This document shows positions 12,666 to 27,600 of a DNA stretch of 64,000 nt, piece by piece. A program made the translations under genes and the position numbers. This DNA is from Liolophura sinensis (Eukaryota; Mollusca; Polyplacophora; Chitonida; Chitonidae). Location: contig NC_088302.1 in assembly GCF_032854445.1 (NCBI RefSeq), forward strand, positions 28,122,330-28,186,329, given 5' to 3'. Under the pieces are notes generated by a model. That model was not told the DNA's origin, searched no databases, and worked only from the letters and a program-made list of their open reading frames with translations. Numbering within the stretch: the first letter of the stretch is position 1; each line of letters starts with the position of its first letter.

Positions 12666-15600
12666 AATTCCTTTGAATTATATAAAGTTGTTGTATTGTA
12701 CATGGATTTAAAAAATGTTTGAAATAATGAAATAAACTATCAAATGCTCTGTATCATATTGACTAAAACTTGAGAGAAAGCATCAGCTGTGTTGTAAACT
12801 TCCAATATTTGATGAAGTTAGATTTGATGTCACCTCCACAGCTATGTACAACACTTTATTAGCCATGTATGTATACACGTACGGTACCCACACTTCCATA
12901 CTCCTCACAATGGGACTGTGATCCACATTACTGGCAAACACCACATGTTATATTCTTAAATATTACTGAATAAATATTTATTTATTTATTTATTTATTTA
13001 TTTGATTGGTGTTTTATGCCGTACTCAAGAATATTTCACTTATACGACGGCGGCCAGCATTACGGCGGCAGGAAACTGGGCAGAGCCCGGGGGAAACCCA
13101 CAACCATCGGCAGATAAGATAATTATCATCTATACAGTTATATACATTTTCTGTACACCATCTAAACTTGCTTTGTGATATGCCAGTAAGTTGAGAAAGA
13201 ATGGTACCACCACCTTCGCAGTACATGTACATCTTGTTCCTACACTACCAATTAACACAGTCATACCTTCATACTCTGCCATCTGGATATGGCCCGCAGA
13301 GGACGGAATGCTCTCAATGTACGCAGAGATCTGAACGCACCAATGTCTGTCAGCCCTGTGGCTTCTGTGATCAGGCTGGCTAAGGACACCTACGTGAACG
13401 GAAATAAACCACTCCCTGTATACATACATGTATGAATCATGTGTGAATCATGTATGAATCAAAAGAAGGCTTTTAACAAGACACTTCTCATCTGATTTCA
13501 GATTCGGGCTTTGCAGTCACAAGAAATTCTCAATAGACAGATGTTTCCTAAGCTTCAAACAAGTACTTCTCTAAATATGGACAGATGTTCCATAAGCTTC
13601 AAACAAGTACTTCTCTAAATATGGACAGATGTTCTTTATGCTCCAAGTAAGTATCTTTTCTTTAAGTATGGACAGATGTTCTTTATACTTCAAACAAGAA
13701 ACTCCTGTCTCCTGTGTACTAATGCTTACTGCCACGATCCCAAAATCCAGAATGGTCCAGAAGGTGGTGAAGTACTTCTTTAATCCGTAAGCTATCCACT
13801 TCATCACCATCTCCACAGCAAATATCACAAAGAAAATGTAGTCTAGATACTTGAGAGCCAGCTCTAATGTAGGATTCTGAGGCAGGTAAGCATCCTCAAA
13901 GGCCTGTAACACAACGAAGTCTCAAGTCAGTTACAGTTCCAAATTTGTACAAGATGATCCATCTCCAGGAACATCAAATCATATTTCATATTTCACACAT
14001 CATACTTCAATCGAAAGAAGAATAATTCATAGCTCTTTGCAGAAAATGAGAATATTTTATTAACAATTGTACAAATGCCTAAAACATCATAATATCATAA
14101 AATTACCCGTGAATACTACAGTCAATAGTCAACTTAACAATTCACAACTACAAAAGTGCGATTAAGCATCCCACACATCTAAAAACAGAACAATATCTTG
14201 TTTTTCTTCTCTGGGTTTGAAAAACTAAAATTATCTGTTACTGATCTGCAGTGGACATTTCCATTTGCTATTCGTGTTTGGCACAGGCATTGAGAGCTAG
14301 GATGGTACATTTTCAGTTAAACCAGCCAGGGCATCACTTCCCCCTAAATGCAGCAGAAGCTTGTGATTGGCAGAGTTGAAAACATCCCTTTGTCAGCTCC
14401 TGTCAGCCACCACTTAGTAATGGCAAACTTACATAAAGAAATTTCCACGCAAAGGTTACCACTCTTACTCAAAAGGGATTGTCCAGGGGAGACAACTTTG
14501 TCACTGAATCCGACATGACAATTACATGTTCACTGTCAATCAATATTCCTCCTTGTATATTAATGATCAAGTAGAAGATTTCCATCTTGTGTTCAATTCT
14601 ACCATGATATAGTTTATAAAATAACACTATTGGCTGATGTTCCAATTTATAACAGTGCAAAACTATCATCACAATATACTAGATTTAATTATCAATTGTA
14701 TTTATCAGAGGGGCTGGGGATACGTTTGTGTATATTGTTTGAATTCTGATCAGTTCTTTAAATTCCAAATTATATACCTGGGCCACAAGGGCTTTGTAAA
14801 AAGTGGCATTTGACAATAAACATGCGAAATGTTTGTGCTGGGAAACAAAAAAAAAAATTTTAAAAATACATATATGCAGACCAACAGAACCAGATCAATC
14901 GTGATCATGGAATCATGCATTTCCATCCTGAACTTCTACTTTATGTCACACCACTTAGCTATGAAATCAATACCTTACCAGCCCGCTTTTATATTAATTA
15001 CTCAAAAAATGAATTTTCAAAGCCAACATTATTTCCCAACCAAAAGCTGACTTGCTACAAACAACAGGCTAGCAAGCTAACCTGTAGCCCGCTCACTGAC
15101 GTCGTACTCATTTATTATTGACTTTGATGAGTTGTTTAGTCTTGTCACAGTTCTTTTATTATGCAGCAGCCAAAGAATACATGTAATTGTACTAAGCATT
15201 GGTTTTCTTACCAGAGAAAAACTGCTGAGTGCAATGACCAGGAGAATGATTCCCTCAAAGACTTTGTGGTCCACGATAACACACATGATCTTCCTGAATG
15301 TGTGCCATTTCCTCCAGAAGTTAGACATGTTGTACTTGTTCATACATGTACACCTGCATCTGTCATGCGGAAAAAAGAAAACCAATTTTTTATTCACCAC
15401 CTAATTGATTCGACAAACCATCCATTACTTCAAATCATTTTAGTAAATTATTAAAAAACAACGGTAAATGACCTAAAATATTGTGCATGACCAAGTTTTA
15501 ATTTTGCGTGATATTGATGGTTTTATTGATCTTAGAAAGTTTTATTTGATGTTTGTTTGGAAGGTATGGAGATTTCCTATTGGGAAAATGTTTAAAAAAT

Positions 15601-18600
15601 GTTTGCTTCTTTACTAGTTAGGTCATTTGCAATACTTCAGATCTTAAGCCTTAAAGGAGAAGAAAACTTTAAAAACTTTAAAAAATGACACTATGGGCTG
15701 AAAAGAGCGCATTTTTTTCTATCTGGTGATGCCTGCTGCATCAATTTGTGATTTTTTTTCCCCCATACACGTAAACCCTGAAAACGGCAAAGCTGGCATA
15801 AATCGCTGAATCCATCACGTCCTCCGTCTTCAACACCCTGTAATTTATGCAGGGGGTGTGTTGCCTCTCAGCTAATGAGAGTCGTTAAAACTGCCAGCTT
15901 GTTAGTGTAAACTGGGAACTTACGTCCAGCATTGGGGGTTTCCTGATCGTCAAGTGGAAAACGAACTGTACTGTTCGCTACCTTCTGGGAAGAAGAGTTC
16001 TACCGGAAATGTACGAACTGCACTTCGGCAGTTTCTGACGGAAATTCTCCTCCTAACACAGAAGACTTCAGGAGTAGTTCTTAGGCAAAATGGAGTCGCT
16101 TACAGGAGATTTTGGCACTGACTTTATTTACAATTTATCAACTTGAGGTACGTATTAGAATTTTTTTTATGGCATGCACCTGCAAGGAAATGCATACTCT
16201 TTTCAACGGTATCTGTTTGATATTTAAATTTTCTTCTCCTTTAACACCCGAGTTAAAAAATAAGGACCCACAAAACCTGGATTGTTTTCCTGAAACATAA
16301 CCAGTTTAAAGGCATCACCATCTAATTTGTATGTCTTGGAAAATCTTTAAAAAACTAAAACTAAGCTTCTTGACATTATGCATACAAGAACACACGATGA
16401 CACTCACACAGTTCTGAATTACATGTATAGTCAGTCACAACATGTTATTCCTGCAAAATGGTTTAACATCATAGCTACATTGTACTAAGGATCAAGATTT
16501 GAGATGGTTCACCTATCAGTGATGCATGCTGGGAAGCAATCCTCCACAACTACGATCTCCCCAGTGCTGGGGGTTTCCATGGTTGCTGCCTCCTCCCCCA
16601 GTTTAATCTCCTGGTCCGGATCTCCGTCCACGTTAACTTTAGTCTGCACACCGTTAGCAATGGGCTTTTCCTGCAGATATTTGCAATATTCCATTAACCT
16701 TTCAAATCCAACCTTTACAAGAATCTGCTTAATAAGTATTCATTTATTTATTTATTTGATTGGTGTTTTATGCCGTACTCATGAATATTTCACTTATACG
16801 ACGGCAGCCAGCATTATGGTGGGAAGAAACTGGGCAGAGCCCGTGGGAAACCCACAACCATCCACAGGTTGTTGGCAGACCTTCCCACGTACGGCCGGAG
16901 AGGAAGACAGCAAGAGCTGGACTTAAACTCACAACGAACGCATTGGTGAGAGGCTCCTTGGTCATTATGTTATGCTACCGTGCTAACCAACTGAGCCACG
17001 GAATCCCCTGCTCAATAAGTACAATCAAAATAAATATTGGTTCGGGGCCATAAAAGGACACTTGAAAATTAGTGTCGGATTTATGAAGCACTCATAGCAT
17101 TACAAGCACTTTAGGCATTACAGGCACTTAAGGCATTACAAGCTCTTTAGGCATTACGATGCTGTGGCAGTTATGAGCTTTATGAATCAATCTCCAGTCT
17201 TAAGGTTTCTATAAACTCCTCTGCCAATTCTGGGTGAATAAAAGCCATCAGGGATAAAACAGGACACTATGATATTCTTAGAACTTTGACAACAACACAT
17301 GCAGATGACTAAATTTGGGAAAGAAACAGAATAGGTATGACATTTCACAAGAAATATGAAATCTGTCAATTGCACTGCAACAGCTTGGCTCAATTTTTCC
17401 CGAGAGTTTCCAAGATGACATGGCAAAGAGTTAAATTTAGTTTCCTTGCAGTAATGGTGCTGGTTGTCATGAGTACAATGGGGGTTTCCTCATCGTCAAG
17501 TGAAAAACGAACTGTACTGTTCGCTACCTTCTGGGAAGAAGAGTTCTACCGGAAATGTACGAAGTGCACTTCGGCAGTTTCTGACGGAAATTCTCCTCCT
17601 AACACAGAAGACTTCAGGAGTAGTTCTTGGGCAAAATGGAGTCGCTTACAGGAGATTTTGTTGCTGGTTGTCATGAGTACAGTATGACTGGGTTTATCAG
17701 TACCTCCTTGTTGCTAGTTGCCATGAGTACAGTGTGACTGGGTTTATCAGTACCTTACAGTTACTGGATGCCATGAGTACAGTGTAACTGGTTCTATCAC
17801 TACCGTATTGTTGCTGGCTGCCATGAGCACAGTACGACTGGTTTTATGAGTATCTTATTGTTGCTGGTTGCCATGAGTACAGTGTGACTGCTTTTATCAG
17901 TACCTTATTGTTGCTGGTTGCCACAAGCACAGTATGACTGGTTTTATGAGTATCTTATTGTTGCTGGTTGCCATGAGTACAGTGTGGCTGGTTTTGTCGG
18001 TACCTTATTGTCGCTGGCTACCATGAGAATGATGTGACTGGTTTTGTCAGGACCTTATTGTTGCTGGTTGTCATGAGAACAGTGTTATTGGTTTTTACCT
18101 TCTCTTCCTCCTTCTCCGGGGTTAGTTTGTGATTCCCAGTAACGGTCTTCATCTCCAGCACCTTACTTGACTCTTTATCTATGAAACACAAAAAGAAATC
18201 ACATGCTAAACCGTCCTTTGCAAAGCTGATATTTCTGTTGCTAACAGAAAAGTAGACATTCAACATATTCATATATAAAGTGTGTTTTTGTCATGAAAAC
18301 TTCTATACATGAAGGTTCCAATGACATGATAAGCTTTCGTGTAAATTTCTACACAAACCTTTAGGCAAGTGATATCATTTTTGCACACAACATTCCGGCA
18401 AGCAAAATTTCCTCACACAAAGTTAGCAAGCAACACTGCCTGGAAAAACATTTTGGCAAGGAAGATCACATAACACATATTTTGGTAAGCAGAAAGAAAA
18501 AGTTGTCTACTAAACTACTTATATGTCAGTTATATACTTACAAGTGAGTTTCACATGTTTACACTGGAAACTATATTAGCAGACACATGTACAACAAGGA

Positions 18601-21600
18601 CAGATGGACAGGATGACAGATGAACAGCATGGACAGAAGGACAGGATGACAGATGAACAGCATGGACAGATGGACAAGATGACAGATGAACAGCATGGAC
18701 AGATGGACAGGATGACAGATGAACAGCATGGACAGGAAGACAGATGAACAGCATGGACAGATGGACAGGATGACAGATGAACAAAATGGACAGATGGACA
18801 GGATGATAGATGAACAGCATGGACAGATGGACAGGATGACAGATGAACAGCATGGACAAATGGACAGGATGACAGATGAACTGCATGGACAGATGGACAG
18901 GATGACAGATGAACAGCATGGACAGAGGGACAGGATGACAGATGAATGGCATGGACAGATGAACAGCGTGGACAGATGAACAGCGTGGACAGATGAACAG
19001 CGTGGACAGATGGACAGGATGACCAGACGGACAGGATGACAGATGAACAGCATCTGATGGACAGGATGACAGATGGACAGGATGACAGATGAACAGCATG
19101 GACAGAATGACAAATGGATGTTTATTCTGTTGGAAAAGTACCAATATCCCTTCTAGAATGAGTGCCATATACGCACAACCATATCACACAGACAAAAAGA
19201 TATAAACTTATTAGTTTAGGCCACTATAAATATTCAAGGTCTGCCGACTCATACCACATACGGAAAATGACCTAAAGTTTCACACGGGAGTTACTGTCAT
19301 TTACTTTCGCACAATCCGAGTTGGCTGCAAGATGACAGAAGGGAGCGATTAGCCCTCCGCCCGTTTCATTACCCTATGTAGCAGTTATAGTTCCTAATCT
19401 GCTCGACATGAGGTCAAGTCACTGACAGCAAGCTGTGCAAGTCTTGTGACTAGTAGGCCTACATGTGCATCTTCTGAATATACCCATGAATGAAATCAAA
19501 GAAAGGTGATGTCTATTACAAACCTTTAAATTCCAAACGCTGTCAAAGGATAACCACTCCAAACAAAGAATGTACATGCACAATGTACACTTCAGACAAA
19601 CCGATTATTCCAGTTAGGCCTAAATTAAGCATTCATCTTTTAAGAATTAGGGACAGAAATTGACAGTCTTTCAAATTACGCCAGAATGACCAAGAAATAT
19701 TTAGCTGCAGCGATGCAAATGCACGTGTGTAGTTGTCGCTTTAATCATCTTCACATTCCTCTGCTGGTAGGCCTAGTCTTCAAGTATGGATTTGTGGTAT
19801 GCTAAATTCTGCTACAGCTTTGTATACGGAAAGCCCTGCAGTTTAAAAATGGATACCTGCGACAATACTCCACATGCTTAATCTCCACGCTTTCGCTCCA
19901 ATTCCCATATATCACAAAATAATGATAATAAAATAATCAACCTGTTGTAAAGTGCATGTACTAAAATCATTATGATTAAAACTGAAGAAAACATGAACTG
20001 TTGGTGCTCAGAGCATAGATTAACTGCTCAGTGAAGCATGAGCTTGTTTATTACATTCTTGAACTGTCAGTATAATCGCCTGACCACCCCTGATGCTCTC
20101 CCCCGGCAAACAGTCAGTAAGAACCATCAATGCAATGAATCCTGGGATACACTTTCCAAGTCCCAGGGTGAAACTTTAGGCCATTTACAATACTTAACAA
20201 AATATACTCTACCACTAATAAAGCAGAAGTGCTTACCATCAGCATTGACTGCTCCTGTTGTTTTGTCCTGTTTACCACCAGATGGCCCCACGGACCCTGT
20301 CCTGTTACGAGTACAACAGCCACAGAAGACAGCTTTCATTTTTCTCAACAAACCTCCAAGCGCACTGCCTCCCTCTTCTGAAGAGTTCTTCCTCAGGACA
20401 TCACTGGCAAAGGCATTTAGCAACATGGCCAGAAACAAGTTGAGTACCTAAAACAAATACATGCATCAGATTTCAAACTGCCAAATACCTCAGTTAAATA
20501 ACTTTTCATTTTTGAATTTAAACTTTCAACAACAAGGTCAAATCCTATCTGAAACAAATACATATACGTTTAGACATCTGTAGACGTGTGAATATCATGG
20601 GACCAAAGGACTTGGTTTTGTGAGGTTTGTTACAAGTTGAAAGATAGTTGTAAAAGTTTCTACAGACCAACCCGATTAAACTAAACACCAATGTCAAGCA
20701 TTATACAGGATGTTTCACAACAGTGTTACATGTAGAATCACACTTGAAAACAATGCAAATATAGATTAAATAAACTTGTTATTCACTAGGATCCACTGAA
20801 ATGTGTCATGTTTACAATCCTACATATAAAACTCCTAAACAGTCAAATTACAAAACATGCAGTTAACACCAATAAATATCCCTTCTTTATTAAAGATACA
20901 GCAGTGTCAGTGACTTGTAGAACACTGGCACAAGGCGTCCGACTTACCATGAAGTTGCCAAAGATGAGTGCTGCGAGGAAGACAATCATACAGCTTTCAT
21001 CTGCAGCCAGCATACAGTCCCACAGAGGCTCAACCCATTCCCCACACAGCACACGGAATATCAGCATCAGAGAGTGCGTAATGTCCGTAAAATTCCACCT
21101 GCAGATACAGAAGCAAAGTAACGTTCAACTATACTTCAGCTGTAAGTAATATTCAAGTTAAAATGCAAAGCTGGGTGGAGCAGATTTTATATGTATCAAC
21201 CAAAATCAAAGATTTCACTGACTGATGGCAATCCTATGTTGTGCTTGTCACTTTTCAGGTACTACAGATATCCCTCATCTTCTGGCTTTCTTCTACACAA
21301 TTTTCCCCACCTGACACTTTCCCAGTCAACAAATGTAAATGTATCATTAAATGTATCATTGCATTCAAATATGCCACATAGAAAAATGTTATTAAATCAC
21401 TTATCATAAAAAATACACTCTGTTTTAGATTATTTAAATAAAAAAAAAACTCACACAAATGGAAATGAATGTCATGGTATGGACTAGCAATTCTAACTTT
21501 TCTTAGTTTATGTATACCAAATGTATTAATCAAACATAATACAAATGATCTACATGCAAATCCAACTACTGTTCATACAGCTTAATTACATCTATTTGTA

Positions 21601-24600
21601 CATATTTACATGCAAATGAAGCACACATATCTGCAACATATCTGTTATATCTACAACGTTATTTCGAGATTTCTTTTTTACACCACACACAAGTATTAGT
21701 TTCTGAAACATATTAGGACATTCATGCTCTATTATTTATATGCGAAGAACATGTCACATCTGGATCATTTGTGGTGACAGTGTTAAACGCAATCAAAAAA
21801 ATAAACTGTAACAAATAACAACTAAATAACAAATCTTCATAGCACGTTATTGTATATGACCTAAACTTCCATTCATGACTAAGTTATTCATTCTTCCTGA
21901 TTCTGCGAGTTCCATTGATACATGTATATCAAACGTTTGTTAGTGAGGTCAAAAACAGTTAGTTTTATGACCTTCATTGGCCTCTAAAACTGCAATTTTG
22001 ATGGTTGTGTCATACATTACCTGGGGACCTCTCCACTCGGGAACTTGTCAGCTGTGTACTGATTTCTGAATAGCTGCATTCCCATCACAGCAAAAATATA
22101 GATGACCAACATCAGAATAAAGGTGAGGTTACCCAATGCTCCCAGAGTGCTGATTATAATACTGAGTAGGAGACGCAGCGTGGGCCAGGATTGGGCCAAC
22201 TTAAACACCCTCAACTGTAACAGACAGAACATACACATGTGATAACACAGAGCAGAAGATGCAGTGTGGGCCAGGACTGGACCAACTTAAACACCCTCAA
22301 CTGCAACAGACAGAACATACACATGTGATAACACAGAGCAGAAGATGCAGTGTGGGCCAGGACTGGACCAACTTAAACACCCTCAACTGCAACAGACAGA
22401 ACATACACATGTGATAACACAGAGCAGAAGATGCAGTGTGGGCCAGGACTGGGCCAACTTGAACACCCTCAACTGTAACAAACAGAACATACACATGTGA
22501 TAACACAGAGCAGAAGATGCAGTGTGGGCCAGGATTGGGCCAGCTTAAACACCTTCAACTGTAACAGACAGAACATACACATGTGATAAGATAGAGCAGG
22601 AGATGCAGTGTGGGCCAGGATTGGGCCAGCTTAAACACCCTCAACTGTAACAGACAGAACATACACATGTGATAACACAGAGTAGGAGATGCAGTGTGGG
22701 CCAGGACTGGGCTAGCTTTAACACCCTCAACTGTAACAGACAGAACATACATGTGATAACACAGAGCAGGAGATGCAGTCTCAACCTAAACTTCCAGTAA
22801 AAAATAGTCTTAAGAAACTAAGAGAGAGGTTTTGATAAAACTTTTGATACACAGTTATACACAACGTATACACTCAACAAAATAGTTTGCTTAACGGCAC
22901 TACACAGGTGCCATTGTGACTCACCAGCCGCATTATCCTGAATACTGACAGGCCTTGTACACTGGTGACAGCCAGGTCCACGATACTAGCCAGAACAATT
23001 ATCAGGTCAAACACATTCCAGCCACTCTTGAAGTAGAACTTGCCCAGGGCGGTCAGTTTGAGAATAGCTTCTAGGATGAAGACGCCTGTAAACACCTGTG
23101 GTAGGGACAGAATGGCTACCGATAAATTCTCATTGAAACAAATCCTTAATCATCACAAAAAAAACACATATTCTGACTGCCTTTGTTCACTGTTACTGCT
23201 ATTGCACAATTCTCCTGTCATCTGTTACAAGATACAGTACCTAGCTACGTCTGTGTAAAGAATGCCGGGTACAACAAGATACAGATACTTTCAAAATGTC
23301 TTTGTTGGTCAAGTAGCCAGTCAACACATTCCAAAATATGGTATCATTTATACTTTTAATAATCATCATGACTATTATCACAGATTTCAAGTAAGTTCCC
23401 AAATTTTGTGTACATAAATTATGACACATGTACAAAGGGAATAACATACATAGTTTGCGATTTCGATGACTTGGGACCAGTAGTCTGGCTGGGGATAACG
23501 CTCCGTTGCCATGAACACGGTGTTGAGAACAATGGCGATAGTGATAATGATGTCAAACACAGGGTGTGAGACGATCACGAAAATGGTGTTCTGTAACCTG
23601 AGGAATGGGATGAAGCAGTAAAATAACTGGCACCAGTACCAGTTCCGATCTATCAACTCATTGCCTTCACCGTTCTGGGTGTTCTCATCTTCCGCTGAAA
23701 CATCAACGGTACATATTCTCACTCAATTTACTGATTTGTTTATCTGACTGGCGTTCAACACTACAATGAAGAATGTTTCCCTTATACGATGGCAGTCAGG
23801 TTTAGGGCTGAAAGAAATCAGAGTACCAAGCGTAAACCATCAACTGTGACAAGGTACCTGAAAAATCACCTGACTTAATGCCACAGCCCAATTAGCGAGA
23901 GCTGGATTACAGCGTGTAACCTAACTGGTCAGTGGTATGACAGTGGCAATTAACAAGCCAACTGCATTCCCAAAGAACAACAGTAAATGTATCTGTCACA
24001 AATGAATATTAGGGCTTTAAAAATAGTTGGTATTTTTCTCTATTCTTTATCGTGGTTTCTTTTTCATACTGGAGAACTACATGAAGGGCACACATTTCCC
24101 TTTTGTTTCCTCATTTTTTCACCTATTAAACTTATTCAAGTGACAAGGTGATATATATAGGTAACAATGTTACAACAACAAAGATGACTTACCTGTTATA
24201 ATGACATAGTCATCTACTTTCTGCATTTGCTCCTGAAACCAGATTACCTCATATGTGATTCATCAAAATATATAGTTAGAAACTTCACAATTAAATATTG
24301 TTTGAACATAGATTAAAAAGCAAATAATAGTAGAATTTCCTCTATTTTGCATATTTATTTATTTATTTATTTGAAGGGTGTCTAAGGACAAACAACCTAC
24401 AAAGATATATCATTCTTATTTGTAGTACTCAAGAATATTTCACTTATATGACAGCGGACACCAGCATTACAGTGGGAAGAACCGCGCAGAGCACAGGGGA
24501 AACCCACATCCTTCGCAGGTTGCTGGCAGACATTCCCACGTACGGCCGGAGAGGAAGCCAGCATGAGCTGGACTTGAACTCACAGAGACTGCATTATGCT

Positions 24601-27600
24601 GCGCTTGAGCTCTAACCAACTAAGCCACAGAGGCTCCTCTATTTTGAATATGAAATAGAACTTTAAAACATTTTGCATTCAACATTAAATATAGCACTCA
24701 TTATTTATAACGTGGATGTTGATACTTTGATAAATCTAGTGAACCTGTGTTTCATGATACTGACATTACACAAAGTTTCAGGTATGTATAATTTGTTGGT
24801 CGCAACTTATATGTGTAAATATTCCCAATAATTTCCTTACTTGTTGATTAATCAGTGGTACAGTACAACTGCATAAAGAATTCCACCTCCATCACTTTAG
24901 GATGGATTACTTTATCATGCTGTGGACGTTGGCGCTGAAATCCTGCGATGTTTGTCTGCATGTTTCTACCATAAAGCTATACCTGTAGGTACCACTACAC
25001 AATCAGAGGTGCTTTAAATCTTAACATTTATTCTATTCAGTCCTCCCTATTATACAACTTTCTACTGAGAACTTACATCTTCAGGACCTGTGGCGTCCTC
25101 CTCGTAGCCCTGGTTAGTGTGACCACGGGCTGTGTCTGAACTCTGCACGCTCCTCTCTTCTGCATCATGGGGGGTCCTCAGATGCTCCTGACTCCCCTGG
25201 CGTTTCACCTCTCGTTTACTTCCAGAGGACTTGGAGCTCACCTGGCTGCGGTTAGAGAAGCCGCTGTCCTTGCTTTGTTTCTTCACAAGGGGCCTCTGGG
25301 GGTTACTGGAGGTAGGGGTGGAGGCAGGGGTGGAGCTGGCCCCTGTGTTCACTGTCAGTTTAGTTTTGTCTGCCTGGGGTTCATCTACTGACGCCTCCAT
25401 GGGCTGCACCTGTACAATGTTCTGACCTTCTCGAGACTCCTTCTTCATACGTTTGTTCTCCTTGAACTTCCTGGTTGTGACTTTCATAACGGCGATGTCA
25501 TATATAGGATTTCGCTTTTTCTTCAGCCTGGCCCTTTCTCGTTCTCTATCCTATGAAGCAACATAAAAAAAAGCAAATTTTTTAACAAAGGTAAATTATT
25601 CTACAAATGCTGCAAGTTCATAATCTTTTCAGCCAAAATCAAATGCAAAGTTCTGGTGTATCTAATTTCATTATTTATACAGAAAGATTACAGACACTGC
25701 CACAATGACTCAAACCTTATGGATCCTACATGTATGTCATCTCTTATTTTTCTTTAAATACATGTACCTTACCAACAAGTTATTTCATCAAACAAACATA
25801 CATATCCATGTCAGGATGTAAATGTATGTCTATAAGAAAATATATCTAGACGGAAACAATTTGAAGAAAAACAAGATGATTGCAAATTACAAGTTTATCT
25901 ACGGTTTACAAATATTAGGACAATGATTTTCTCCTCAATGAAATACACACAGCTGTTAGTCTAAGGACAAACAACCTACAGAGATATTACATTCTTATTA
26001 TACTTCTAGCCTGTTATCCTAAGATGGAAGTAGAGAATGGTTAGTTACTATACATATTAGTTATAGTTCCCTCACTGCTTCTTCTTTAACTGTAAACCAA
26101 ACTACTGTCAATTCTCCAACTTTTGATATAAATATATTTGGGTTAAATTATCCTGCATTAACACGTTCATTCAGGCATACGCATGTAGTATAACCATGTA
26201 TAATTCGGCATATTCAGGCACAATAACCATGTATAATCCGGCATATTCAGGCACAATAACCATGTATAATTCGGCATATTCAGGCACAACAACTATGTAT
26301 AATCTGGCATGTGTATGTACTATAAACATGTATAATCCGGTGTATTCATGCACTATAACCATGTACATATAATCCGGCATATTCAGGCACAATAACCATG
26401 TATAATCCGGCACATTCAGGCACAATAACCATGTATAATCCAGCATATTCAGGCACAATAACCATGTATAATCCGGCATATGTATGTACTATAACCAAGT
26501 ATAATTCGGCATATTCAGGCACAATAAAACCATGTATAATCCAGCATATTCAAGCACTATAACAATGTATAACCTGGCATATTCGTATGTGACCATTACA
26601 GTCATATAGTATTTTTTCACCATTCTAAAAACACTTCAGTATTATACCTGAATCATCACTTCATATGGTAAATGATCTAAAAATTCACCCAAAAAGTGCC
26701 TATTTAGAGGCAAATAAGTGTCATTAAATATCACTTCTGGTGCTGAAATTTTTCAACTCCTTTCAAACAAATCTCTAAACACCTTTCTAAGATCAAAACA
26801 CATTTGTAAGATCAATAGAACTCTCACGCAAAATGTGCAACTTTACGTAGTCATGGACAAAATTTACGATCATTTACCACATTTGGAGTTCAAGGAATAA
26901 GCATCATTCTAAGATGAAAGATGAATCCCACTAAAAAATTAGTCTTAAGCCAATACTGACAGAGATGTTTCAAGCCTTGGCCAAGGTTTACTAAGATCTG
27001 CATTTCAACATGACTCTAAAATTAATAATCAGCAGTCTGCCACCATCTACATGTTCACTATACCCAGTTCCTTTCAGCTACAATACAAACTTTTTTCTTT
27101 TTCAGTTTAATCATCCAGTCAGGTGGTTTGGCTTTCCATCGCTGAGCTAACTTAGCTCCAGCCAGCTGTTGTGTACATAAAGAAGAATACGCTTGTATAA
27201 ATGACGTTCCATCAGCACTGCGATGTCCTGCACAGGCTATACACACCTGTAGTCTACCATACACCAAAGCTACAGTTCAACGTACCAATTGTGGATTTTT
27301 CATACCTCAGGTTAAAATCCTTTTGCATGTTTTTCTTATGTTATGTACATGTATTATAATCCTGCAAGGCCATATATCTCTGAGATATATGGCTTTAACT
27401 CTCTGAGAAAAAGTTGGCCTGCATGTTTACATAAAGATGTAGGTAATTTGATCAATTTAAAATTGAGTTAAGATCCCAATAATTTCTACACTCTTATACA
27501 TGCACATAGTGAACCATGTTAAAAACAAATAAAGAAAAACCAAACACTGAAAACGTAAGACTTCTTCTTTAAATGCAGGAATCGAATACCCATTAAATTA

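Noticed and set aside
18551..19168. Long open frames on both strands (Cys/Ser/His-rich on -, Asp/Gln/Met-rich on +).
   Set aside because: They are produced by the 33-bp minisatellite, whose period is a multiple of three, and they lie inside a Nav2 intron.
26171..26479. A 102-codon - strand frame with an 11-residue repeat.
   Set aside because: Explained by the 33-bp array; no splice sites and intronic.
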